From: Phycisphaerales bacterium
Lineage (GTDB): Bacteria > Planctomycetota > Phycisphaerae > Phycisphaerales > UBA1924
Direction: 5' to 3'
Assembly: GCA_003511945.1 (NCBI GenBank)
Contig: DOJA01000090.1
Coordinates: 1 to 5,794, forward strand
Length of the DNA stretch: 5,794 nucleotides
Part shown: positions 1 through 5,729 of the stretch, in pieces
Layout: each line of letters begins with the position of its first letter
Numbering within the stretch: the first letter of the stretch is position 1
Made by a program: the position numbers and the translations under genes
Notes under the pieces: generated by a model
Told to the model about the DNA's origin: nothing
Databases searched by the model: none
The model's input: the letters and a program-made list of their open reading frames with translations, nothing else

Positions 1-1738
1 ACTCCAGTTCAGACTTGAAGTTGTTCTGGGTGGGGTTGATGTCGTCGTTGGCGTTGAGGCAGTCCAGGGCGTTGCAGGTGTCGTCGGTCGAGCAGTAGAC
101 GGTCAGGCGGGTATCGAAGTCCTCGCCGGCCGAGAGCTGCTGGTCGGTGTTGAGGGAGACGAAGAACCCGCCGCCGGTGACCTTGTACCAGATGCCCTTG
201 GAGGTGTTGGAGAGTGAGGGGTTGTCGCAGCCGCCGGCGTCGGCGGCGATGAGGCCGGTGCGGGTCTCGGCCTCGATCAGGATGCCCAGCGGGTCAGAGA
301 AGCCGGGCGCCCCGACGCGCGGGATGTTGATGGCATTGGGGCAGAGGGCATTGGGGGCCTGGGGAACGGGGCAGTCCACCTCGATGGTGTTGATGCCCTG
401 GGCCAGCGCGTTGCGCGCGGTGACGCGGATGTAGTAGGTGACGCCGTTGGTGAGTTCGCCGAGGCCGAAGTCGACTTCCGGGAAGGCGCCGCAGGCGTTG
501 TCGGAGCAGCCGATCTGGACGAGGTCGGAGGTCGTGATCGGGGGAGCGAAGGTGCCCGAGGGGGCGTAGACCTGGATCATCGAGTCGCCGCCCTGCTGGT
601 TGAGCACACCGGTGGTGGCGCACATCGAGATGCGGGCCGAGCCGGACGCTTCGGCGGTGAAGCGGTACCAGACATCCGCGGTGGTCACGACGACGGGATC
701 GGCGCTGGCGATGCGGCAGCTGGGGGTGCCCCAGGAGGCGTCGAAAGTGGCCTGACGGTTGTCCCAGTTCGGGATGGCGCCGCCGCAGGGGATGAGGATC
801 GCGGTGTCGGGGCCATCGTTGGAGGGGACGGCGAACTGAGTGCAGGAGGTGCCGATCATGCCGTTCGAGTTGGCGAGCGGAACCACGGCCATCATGCCGT
901 CGACCACATTGACGCACATGGTGATGTCGTCGGCGATCAGGTCATCGGTCGTGAAGGGGTCCGGGAGCTCGTTGTCGTAGCGGAGGGAGCGGCGGTTGCC
1001 GATGGTGCCCTCGTAGGACATGGTGAGCACCGCCGGGCAGCCGGGGCCGAGGGGCTGGTCGACCTGATCGAAGGAAACCCAGTAGCAGGTGTTCGCGGAG
1101 AGGGCCACCGCAGGGTGGCTCATGGTCCACTGGGTGCGGAAGGACTGGGGGTCGGGGGGGTTGCCGAGGTCGGCAGCGCCGAGCCCGTGGCTGACGGTCA
1201 CGCCGGCGTCGCCGTCGGTGAACGCGGCGATGACCGAGCCGGGGAGGCCGAGGAATGTGTCGTAGTAACGGACGGTCCAGATGAGGAAGTCGATCGGGTC
1301 GCTCATCGGGACGGCGTTGAGGCCGCAAAGGTTATCGTCGCCGTAGGAACCCTCCCAGCAGACGCTGGTGGCGCTGCCGGCGGTTCCAACGATGAAGTCG
1401 TCCCACATCTCGAACTGGGAGAAGTTGAACTGGCCGTTGATCAGCTGGGAGACGGGCGCGAGGGGCGCCGGGCTGTCCTGGCACTGGGTGGCGCTGCTGA
1501 GGGTGCACGGCGCGATGGGCGCGGTGCGATCGGCGCCGCCCTCGCCTTCCGCAACGCCGCCGTCGCGGTCGATGCGGCCAGTCGCGTCGAGCCGAGACAG
1601 GACACTGTTGGGATTGGAAGCGACTTCGCGCGAGATCGCGCGAGAGTCCGACTTGGCTGACGCCGACGCCGCCAGCGTCAGGCCCGCCGCGATTCCGACC
1701 GTCCGGATGAGAGCCCGGACTCGACAACCATACTCCAC
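1..1738 (-). CDS. Large secreted multidomain protein with PPC-like repeats (C-terminus beyond window)
   Basis: The frame is open from a GTG at 1738 to the left edge, giving 579 residues with no stop. A signal peptide is clear: basic residues 6-12, a hydrophobic stretch at about 14-26, and an Ala-Ser-Ala cleavage site after residue 28. A low-complexity segment (29-95) follows. Residues about 95-278 form a Trp/Tyr-rich beta domain of a kind I associate with planctomycete surface proteins (key segments QFEMWDDF, CWEGSYGDD, DFLIWTVRYYD). Residues about 300-456 resemble a PPC (bacterial pre-peptidase C-terminal-like) domain: DVWYRFTA, SGSARISMC, DSMIQVY, GVTYYIRVTA. A second such unit starts near 466 (GIWYKVTGG, FDTRLTVYC) and runs off the window. 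Nineteen cysteines in the mature part suggest disulfides, so an extracellular or surface location is inferred. No catalytic motif is visible; an adhesive or binding role is only a guess. An in-frame GTG at 1759 lies upstream of the ribosome site and is less likely as start. Confidence 0.88.
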   Translation of the reverse strand, partial: MEYGCRVRALIRTVGIAAGLTLAASASAKSDSRAISREVASNPNSVLSRLDATGRIDRDGGVAEGEGGADRTAPIAPCTLSSATQCQDSPAPLAPVSQLINGQFNFSQFEMWDDFIVGTAGSATSVCWEGSYGDDNLCGLNAVPMSDPIDFLIWTVRYYDTFLGLPGSVIAAFTDGDAGVTVSHGLGAADLGNPPDPQSFRTQWTMSHPAVALSANTCYWVSFDQVDQPLGPGCPAVLTMSYEGTIGNRRSLRYDNELPDPFTTDDLIADDITMCVNVVDGMMAVVPLANSNGMIGTSCTQFAVPSNDGPDTAILIPCGGAIPNWDNRQATFDASWGTPSCRIASADPVVVTTADVWYRFTAEASGSARISMCATTGVLNQQGGDSMIQVYAPSGTFAPPITTSDLVQIGCSDNACGAFPEVDFGLGELTNGVTYYIRVTARNALAQGINTIEVDCPVPQAPNALCPNAINIPRVGAPGFSDPLGILIEAETRTGLIAADAGGCDNPSLSNTSKGIWYKVTGGGFFVSLNTDQQLSAGEDFDTRLTVYCSTDDTCNALDCLNANDDINPTQNNFKSELE

Positions 1739-1743
1739 AAGAC

Positions 1744-1750
1744 ACCTCCT
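1744..1750 (-). promoter_or_regulatory. Strong Shine-Dalgarno fixing the GTG start at 1738
   Basis: On the minus strand AGGAGGT lies five bases before the GTG at 1738. This near-perfect anti-16S match decides the start. It sits downstream of the alternative in-frame GTG at 1759, and the nearby ATG (first base 1732) opens a different frame that stops after 17 codons. Confidence 0.85.
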
Positions 1751-1771
1751 CTTCTCCACAATGCGGAAGGG

Positions 1772-1791
1772 CTGTCGACAGACCCCGTCTG
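1772..1791. promoter_or_regulatory. Overlapping palindromes in the 5' leader of the secreted-protein gene
   Basis: CTGTCGACAG (1772-1781) is a perfect 10-bp palindrome. It overlaps a hairpin with a CAGAC/GTCTG stem (1779-1783 with 1787-1791) and a 3-base loop. The pair sits 34-53 bases upstream of the GTG start, where an operator or a 5'-UTR stem could act. No known regulator site is recognised, and chance occurrence in GC-rich DNA is possible. Confidence 0.3.
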
Positions 1792-2044
1792 AACGACGCG
1801 CGCGATCCCACTGGGAAAGACTGGATTGATGAACCATCTTGATGTACCCGACGACCGGGGGATGGGCAAGGAGAAATTCACACTCGATGCGATTCCCATA
1901 TTTGGCCTAAACTGTCGAGATTGCCCAAGTTGGCGTTTCCGCCCCCCGGGTGGCCCTTCCGCTGCAAGTCCCCCATTCCCCCAGTGGGCAATCGGGGCGG
2001 CGACGATGCTGAAACTGGGTTCGGGTCGAACTGCGCTGAGGGCC

Positions 2045-2091
2045 TCCGGCCGGACGATGGTTGCTCCGCGGCGGATACCATCGGCCGCGGA
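2045..2091. repeat. Palindrome plus 8-bp inverted repeat upstream of the FmdB-like gene
   Basis: TCCGGCCGGA (2045-2054) is a perfect 10-bp palindrome. TCCGCGGC (2065-2072) pairs perfectly with GCCGCGGA (2084-2091) across an 11-base loop. An alternative pairing in the same place is GATGGT (2056-2061) with ACCATC (2077-2082). The function is unknown; an operator or leader-RNA stem is possible. Confidence 0.35.
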
Positions 2092-2127
2092 ACGGGGTCC
2101 GAACACCAAGGCCTGCCGGTTTGTGGA

Positions 2128-2156
2128 GGAATCCCCCGGAATCCCCCGCTTGGGGG
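2128..2156 (+). repeat. Tandem 10-bp repeat followed by a complementary G-tract
   Basis: GGAATCCCCC occurs twice back to back (2128-2137 and 2138-2147), followed by GCTT and then GGGGG (2152-2156). The G-tract can pair with the C-tract of either copy. Using the second copy gives a 5-bp stem with a 4-base loop. It lies 37 bases before the start of the FmdB-like gene, so two mutually exclusive leader folds are possible. Confidence 0.45.
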
Positions 2157-2168
2157 CTGAAGTCAGGG

Positions 2169-2183
2169 CACCCGTCGCGGGTG
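2169..2183 (+). promoter_or_regulatory. Hairpin covering the ribosome-binding area of the FmdB-like gene
   Basis: CACCCG (2169-2174) and CGGGTG (2178-2183) form a perfect 6-bp stem with a TCG loop, ending nine bases before the ATG at 2193. The only Shine-Dalgarno-like bases here, GGGTG (2179-2183), are inside the 3' arm. The stem would therefore hide the ribosome site if it folds in the mRNA. The regulatory role is inferred. Confidence 0.4.
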
Positions 2184-2192
2184 AACAAAGCG

Positions 2193-2483
2193 ATGCCGAC
2201 CTACCTGTACGAGATCGTGGGCGCCCCGGAGGGCACCGAGCCGTTCGAGGTGGTGCAGCGGATGGCCGACCCGCCTCTGACGGCCCACCCGGAAACGGGT
2301 CAGCCGGTGAGGCGGGTGATCGTCGCCCCCTATATCGGGGGAAGGTGGACTGAACTCACCCCGAGCGGAAAGGCGGCCAAAGAGAAGAGGATGGCCGACC
2401 TGGGCTTCACGAAGTACGCGAAGTCGGAGAGTGGTCGGTATGAGAAGGTTTCGGGGCCGGGGCCGCGGGAGATCGGGTCGTAG
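2193..2483 (+). CDS. FmdB-family small protein lacking the zinc-ribbon cysteines
   Basis: A 96-residue cytoplasmic-looking protein without signal peptide or membrane segment. It follows the FmdB-family pattern: MPTY at residues 1-4, a PFEVVQRM segment (17-24), DPPLT (26-30), then HPETGQPVRRVI (32-43), a glycine turn, and a charged Lys/Arg-rich tail. In the canonical family the first two strands carry a CxxC and the later segment reads CPxCG, binding one zinc. Here residues 8-14 have no cysteine and CPxCG has become HPETG; the whole protein has no cysteine, so it should not bind zinc in the usual way. The family is annotated as putative regulatory protein but its biochemical role is poorly defined, so I assign no function beyond family. 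The MPTY start is conserved family-wide, which argues against an in-frame upstream ATG at 2061. The Shine-Dalgarno is weak (GGGTG, inside a hairpin). Confidence 0.8.
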   Translation: MPTYLYEIVGAPEGTEPFEVVQRMADPPLTAHPETGQPVRRVIVAPYIGGRWTELTPSGKAAKEKRMADLGFTKYAKSESGRYEKVSGPGPREIGS

Positions 2484-2519
2484 AGGCCCTCTTGGAATGG
2501 CTCCGGGAGGGAGTGGAGA

Positions 2520-2538
2520 GACGGGCGGGCCGCCCGTC
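2520..2538. terminator. GC-rich hairpin between convergent genes, candidate bidirectional terminator
   Basis: GACGGGCG (2520-2527) pairs perfectly with CGCCCGTC (2531-2538) across three bases. It lies 37 bases after the stop of the FmdB-like gene and 95 bases after the stop of the minus-strand transglutaminase-like gene. No T-run follows on either strand, so this is not a classical intrinsic terminator. Position and stem strength are the only support. Confidence 0.45.
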
Positions 2539-2632
2539 CCACCGTGGGAAGAGAGCTAAGTTCTTTGTGAGGAGCTCCTTGGATTCAGGAGTGCCCACTG
2601 GTCCGAGCGAGAAGTCGGGAGCGAGGGGCGGG

Positions 2633-4021
2633 TCAGTTCTGAACCCGGCGGAACGAGAAGATGGGGCGGATGGTGGTCGTCTTTCCCCCGGCTTCCATCA
2701 GTGGGTAGGCGAGGAAGTTGATCGGGCCGGATTCAGGGCCGGGGTCGAGGACGAGGTCTCGTCCGCGGCTCAGTTCCAGCCGGTTGGCGGGCATGTGGCC
2801 GAAGTAGTAGGTGGAGAGGGGAGAGAACTTGTTGGCCTCGGAGAGGTCGACGGGCCACCACTTGCCCTCGGCGAAGAACTCGGCCCAGCAGTGGTAGCCG
2901 TCCACGCCGCCTTCGTCGCGGTCCGAGGGGATCGCGGCGCCGATGGCGAACCGGGCGGGGATTCCGGCGGCGCGTGCGACGGCGATGAAATAGGCATGGA
3001 AGTCGGTGCAGTTGCCGCTGCGGGCGTCGCAGGCGCGGAGGGCGTCGCCCTTGCCCCAGCCCTCGCCGTAGCGCTTATACTGGAAGGTGTCGATGGTGTG
3101 GTCGTAGATGGCGCGGGCCTTGACGAGGTCGCCGGTCTTCCCGGCGGTGGCCTCGGACGCGGCCTTGTGGAAGGCAGGGGCGTCGGGGACGAGGAGTTCG
3201 GGGGCGAGGTATGCGTCGGCGGGTGAGGCGGGGTCGGCGTAGGGGCCGGTCTCGATCCGCTCGACCACAACGCGGACGGAGATGGGCTTGCCGGCGTCCT
3301 GGGGTTCGAGGGAGAGCAGGACGACGCGGTTGCCACGGTTGTCGGTGAGGGACTGCCGACGCCCCGGCGCGGTCATGTGCTGGAGCGTGACGGTCTGGAA
3401 CTGGTCGGTGCTGGGGATGGGCATCCAGAGGCGGGCGGGGCCGGTCAGCGCGGGGACGACCGCGTCGTACTGGAACTCGAAGGCGTCGCGCTCGCGAACG
3501 ACGCCCATAAGGGCGTCGGTGGCTTCTTCAACGGGCTCACGCCTCCAGGTGGCGTCTTCGTTCTGCTTCCAGAGGTAGTAGGGCACGCCGTTCAGTTTGT
3601 GGACGGAGGTCTCGGTGACGGTCATGGCGCCCGGCTCGCCCTGGAGGAAGAAGTCGACATCGAAGACCCTGCCGTCGATGGTGGCCAGGTCGACGCAGGC
3701 GAAGTGGCGTCCGGGGCCGAGGTTGGCGAGGTACTCGGTGTGGACGCGGACGAGTTTGAGGCGGAGTTCATCGCCGTTGAACTGGATGGGGAAGAAGCCG
3801 TCGTTCCGGGCCTTGGTATCGGCGATGTGCTTCTCGATCCCGGCCTGGATGTCGGCGGTGAGGAGTTGGGTCGGGAGTTCGGCGCCCGGGATGCCGCGGC
3901 GGGAGCGCTGGGCGGGGTCGTCGGCCGGGTCTGGCGCGCCGAGGGCCGCGAGGGGCGCAGCGAAGAGAAGAATCGCGGCGAGCGCGCCGGCGAATCCACG
4001 GGCGGGACTGGTGACGGGCAT
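2633..4021 (-). CDS. Exported transglutaminase-like protein with an extra N-terminal domain
   Basis: A 462-residue protein. Residues 1-29 are a signal peptide (hydrophobic core about 10-27, cleavage near the Ala-Leu-Gly-Ala of 26-29), so the enzyme should act in the periplasm or outside the cell. Residues about 50-160 form a separate alpha/beta domain (GRHFACVDLATIDGRVFDVDFF near 104-125, then VTETSVHKLNG). Residues about 190-258 look like the beta region that often precedes bacterial transglutaminase cores. The core spans about 290-420 with the expected triad in order: Cys338 in SGNCTDFHAYF, His377 in DGYHCWAEFF, Asp392 in WWPVDLSEANK. All three catalytic residues are present, so activity is likely: cysteine protease, amidase or crosslinking, with unknown substrate. 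The start is supported by GGAGG on the minus strand (4031-4035), nine bases before the ATG. It is transcribed divergently from the 4288 operon and converges on the FmdB-like gene. No membrane helix follows the core, unlike many large bacterial transglutaminase-like proteins. Confidence 0.9.
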   Translation of the reverse strand: MPVTSPARGFAGALAAILLFAAPLAALGAPDPADDPAQRSRRGIPGAELPTQLLTADIQAGIEKHIADTKARNDGFFPIQFNGDELRLKLVRVHTEYLANLGPGRHFACVDLATIDGRVFDVDFFLQGEPGAMTVTETSVHKLNGVPYYLWKQNEDATWRREPVEEATDALMGVVRERDAFEFQYDAVVPALTGPARLWMPIPSTDQFQTVTLQHMTAPGRRQSLTDNRGNRVVLLSLEPQDAGKPISVRVVVERIETGPYADPASPADAYLAPELLVPDAPAFHKAASEATAGKTGDLVKARAIYDHTIDTFQYKRYGEGWGKGDALRACDARSGNCTDFHAYFIAVARAAGIPARFAIGAAIPSDRDEGGVDGYHCWAEFFAEGKWWPVDLSEANKFSPLSTYYFGHMPANRLELSRGRDLVLDPGPESGPINFLAYPLMEAGGKTTTIRPIFSFRRVQN

Positions 4022-4079
4022 GGTGATCGGCCTCCCTCAGACTTCAGGCGAGTCAGCAGTGACGGCGCAGCACGGCGCG

Positions 4080-4116
4080 CGGCTCACCCCCAGCCGGCGG
4101 CGTCGGCTCACGCCGC
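4080..4116. repeat. Hairpin and short direct repeat in the transglutaminase gene leader
   Basis: GCGGCGT (4097-4103) pairs perfectly with ACGCCGC (4110-4116) across a 6-base loop, with one further G-T pair outside. The octamer CGGCTCAC occurs at 4080-4087 and again at 4104-4111, the second copy mostly in the loop. On the minus strand this falls 59-95 bases before the transglutaminase-like start. No known riboswitch is recognised, and chance in GC-rich sequence is possible. Confidence 0.3.
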
Positions 4117-4189
4117 TTGGGTGGAACGCGGCTGGGCGCAAGAGTATTCCGGGGATCGAGGCGATTCGAGGGGTGGGGGACGAGTCGCG

Positions 4190-4219
4190 CCGACGAATGC
4201 CCTCCGCCGCGGATATATT
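4190..4219 (+). promoter_or_regulatory. Candidate promoter for the envelope operon
   Basis: TATATT (4214-4219) matches the -10 consensus at five of six bases and is the most AT-rich hexamer in an otherwise GC-rich divergent region. CCGACG (4190-4195), 18 bases upstream, is a poor -35 (three of six). Transcription would begin near 4226, leaving a leader of about 60 bases before the ATG at 4288. The reverse complement (AATATA) could equally serve the minus-strand gene, though from a greater distance. Confidence 0.35.
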
Positions 4220-4275
4220 CGTGCTCCGGGTCGGGCGTGGATGCCGGTTCAACTGACAATGATGCGCGGGGCGCG

Positions 4276-4281
4276 AAGGAG
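4276..4281 (+). promoter_or_regulatory. Shine-Dalgarno fixing the start at 4288
   Basis: AAGGAG lies six bases before the ATG at 4288. It favours this start over an in-frame ATG at 4117, and the signal peptide begins exactly here. Confidence 0.8.
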
Positions 4282-4287
4282 CCGTCG

Positions 4288-5094
4288 ATGAAACTGGTGC
4301 GTGCGCTGGGCGTGCTCGTGTCGCTGCTGACGCTGGCGACGGTGTGCGGCGCGCAGGATGTGCTGGAACTGCGCGACGGGCGGATCGTCCGCGGCCAGTT
4401 CGTGGGCGGGACGGCCAACACCGTGCGGTTCGAGAACCAGAGCGGGATGGTGGATGTGTTCGGTCGGGACGAGGTGCTGGCGCTGACCTTTGGCGCGACG
4501 ACGGCGCCCCCCGCGGCGACTGTCGTGCCGCCTCCCGCGCCCGCTCCGCCCCCCGCTGCCGCGCCGCCCGTGCCCGTGGCGAGCCCGGCGCCGGCGCGTC
4601 CGGCGAACTTCTTCCTGCCGGCCGGAACAATCCTGCTGGTGCGCACAGACCAGACGATGGCCAGCAACCGCAACCGAGAGGGCGAACGCTTCCAGGCGAC
4701 CATCGAGCACGACATCCTCGCGGACGGCCAGGTCGCCGTCCCCCGGGGCACGCGGGTGTTCGGGCGCATCGCGGAGATCCGGGGCGCGGGACGGGTCGCG
4801 GGGCGTCCGGAGATCCGGCTGCGCCTGCGCGAGATCGACATGAACGGACGGCTGGTCGAGATCCGGACCTCGAGTTTCAATGAATCGGGCGCCAGTTCGT
4901 TCGCGGGGACGGCGAGGAACGCCGGGCTGGGCGCGGGCATCGGTGCGGCGTTCAACGGCGGGACCGGCGCGGCGCGGGGTGCGGCGATCGGCGGCGCGAC
5001 CTCGGTGCTGTCGGCGGGAGATGTCATCACCATCCCGTCGGGCACGGTGCTGGAGTTCCGCCTGACTCAGGCGGCGCAGATCCCGGGGAACTGA
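4288..5094 (+). CDS. Exported protein with VirB10/TrbI-like beta domain and glycine zipper
   Basis: A 268-residue protein. Residues 1-22 are a signal peptide ending Cys-Gly-Ala before Gln23; Val before Cys20 makes a lipobox unlikely. Residues 23-69 form a small beta domain (LELRDGRIVRGQFVGG, then FENQSGMVDVFGRDEV). A Pro/Ala linker fills about 71-107. Residues 109-197 follow the order of the VirB10/TrbI C-terminal beta-barrel: a leading LPAGT, alternating strands, then VPRGTRVFGRIAEI (151-164), paired strands around RLRLREIDMNGRLVEIRTSSF. Residues 212-236 are a glycine zipper (GLGAGIGA, then GAARGAAIGG), and the end is again strand-like (IPSGTVLEFRL). In VirB10 the matching Gly-rich part follows the barrel. 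No type IV secretion genes are nearby, so a free-standing envelope protein, perhaps periplasmic or outer-membrane associated, is inferred. It sits 28 bases before a lipoprotein gene and probably shares its transcript. The VirB10 resemblance is judged by eye. Confidence 0.82.
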   Translation: MKLVRALGVLVSLLTLATVCGAQDVLELRDGRIVRGQFVGGTANTVRFENQSGMVDVFGRDEVLALTFGATTAPPAATVVPPPAPAPPPAAAPPVPVASPAPARPANFFLPAGTILLVRTDQTMASNRNREGERFQATIEHDILADGQVAVPRGTRVFGRIAEIRGAGRVAGRPEIRLRLREIDMNGRLVEIRTSSFNESGASSFAGTARNAGLGAGIGAAFNGGTGAARGAAIGGATSVLSAGDVITIPSGTVLEFRLTQAAQIPGN

Positions 5095-5122
5095 GTGCGG
5101 CGCGGGCCGAAGGAAACCAAAC

Positions 5123-5647
5123 ATGCTGCGCAAGGCAATGCTGATCGTGACGGTGGTCGGGCTCCCGGCGGTCTTGGGCGGGTGCGCGTCGTCGGGGGGC
5201 GGGGGGCGCTCCGGCGGCGGAGTGGACTTCGACGACGCGGTGAGCAAGTACCTCGATACGGCACGGATCGACCTGGCCGAGGGGAAGACCGACCTCATCA
5301 ATGATGTGATGAACCTCAGCGAGGCGGAGGCGGAGGTCTTCTGGGAGATCTACCAGGGGTACGAGGACGAGTACTTCGCGCTGGGCGAGCGGCGCGCGGC
5401 GCTCGAGCGCGAACTGGCGGAGCGGGCCTACCGCGGGACGATGGACGACCCGACCGCCGCGCGGCTGGCCTCGGACTTCCTGGTGCTGCGGGGCGAGATG
5501 CTGGACCTGCTGCGCCGGACGCACGCGCGGCTCAGCGCGGAGCTCTCGCCGCGGCGCGCGGGGCAGTTCCTGATGATCGAGCACCGGATGGGGACGGTGG
5601 TGGACCTGGTGGTGGCGTCGGAGCTGCCGCTGATCCGGGGGCGGTGA
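5123..5647 (+). CDS. Lipoprotein with helical Spy/CpxP-like body
   Basis: A 174-residue protein. The signal sequence ends in a lipobox, Leu18-Gly19-Gly20-Cys21, so lipid attachment at Cys21 is expected. A Ser/Gly tether (23-33) follows. The body, about 35-170, is predicted almost wholly helical and charged. NLSEAEAEVFWEIYQGYEDE (64-83) resembles the LTxxQ-like helix of the Spy/CpxP group and of the many uncharacterised proteins with L-S/T-x-x-E-A-x-x-F-W. A second signature, LSPRRAGQFLMIEHRM (141-156), precedes a conserved-looking VVDLVVASELPLI. Spy/CpxP proteins are periplasmic chaperones or stress sensors; whether that applies here is inference. AAGGA (5110-5114) lies eight bases before the ATG; an in-frame ATG at 5138 would leave too short a signal n-region. 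The 28-base gap to the preceding gene indicates an operon. Confidence 0.85.
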   Translation: MLRKAMLIVTVVGLPAVLGGCASSGGGGRSGGGVDFDDAVSKYLDTARIDLAEGKTDLINDVMNLSEAEAEVFWEIYQGYEDEYFALGERRAALERELAERAYRGTMDDPTAARLASDFLVLRGEMLDLLRRTHARLSAELSPRRAGQFLMIEHRMGTVVDLVVASELPLIRGR

Positions 5648-5667
5648 GGGGGGCGCTTGAACTCGGA

Positions 5668-5715
5668 CCGAATCCGCCCGGGCGCGCGGGTTCGGCCGGA
5701 CGGGTGCGATCCCGT
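5668..5715. terminator. Two hairpins between the lipoprotein gene and the convergent tRNA
   Basis: CCGAATCCGC (5668-5677) pairs with GCGGGTTCGG (5686-5695) through ten pairs, one of them G-T, with an 8-base loop. ACGGG (5700-5704) pairs with CCCGT (5711-5715) across six bases. They start 21 bases after the lipoprotein stop and lie just past the 3' end of the tRNA on the other strand. They could serve both directions, but neither is followed by a T-run. Confidence 0.45.
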
Positions 5716-5729
5716 GCGCTCTTCTGAAA

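Larger units (their letters stand above)
1739..2192. other. Divergent intergenic region, 454 bases, no gene supported
   Basis: This separates the minus-strand secreted-protein gene from the plus-strand FmdB-like gene, so it should hold promoters for both. Open frames cross it on both strands, but none shows a family motif, and the one that reaches the FmdB-like gene in frame is better explained by the conserved MPTY start. The most AT-rich patch is about 1874-1915. A weak plus-strand promoter candidate is TTCACA (1877-1882) with TATTTG (1899-1904), 16 bases apart; it would leave a leader of roughly 280 bases. I found no convincing minus-strand promoter. C-tracts of five or six lie at 1942-1947, 1970-1974, 1978-1982, 2133-2137 and 2143-2147. 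No riboswitch class is recognised. Confidence 0.5.

Noticed and set aside
294..1328. Minus-strand open frames at 294-917 and 942-1328
   Set aside because: They are shifted-frame shadows of the secreted-protein gene, with Arg/Pro/His-rich translations. The true frame runs unbroken from 1738 to the left edge.
1678..2109. A 143-codon minus-strand open frame across the intergenic region
   Set aside because: It has no recognisable motif and no clear ribosome site, and it overlaps the strong Shine-Dalgarno and start of the secreted-protein gene in another frame.
1942..2156. CRISPR-like or satellite array of C-tracts
   Set aside because: The C-tracts are irregularly spaced, with no constant repeat unit beyond the single two-copy 10-bp repeat.
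2061..2192. Possible 44-residue N-terminal extension of the FmdB-like protein
   Set aside because: The MPTY start is the family's N-terminus, and the extension is low-complexity and runs through hairpin-rich leader sequence.
3377..4291. A 304-codon plus-strand open frame
   Set aside because: It is antisense to the transglutaminase-like gene, whose signal peptide, triad and ribosome site are clear. The translation is low-complexity and matches no motif; long antisense frames are expected at this GC content.
4288..5094. Part of a type IV secretion or conjugation locus
   Set aside because: Only one domain looks VirB10-like. No ATPase, VirB8, VirB9, relaxase or transfer gene is seen within the window.
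4053..5301. Minus-strand open frames of 330 and 350 codons
   Set aside because: They lie opposite the VirB10-like and lipoprotein genes and give Arg/Pro/Ser-rich translations with no family features or ribosome sites.
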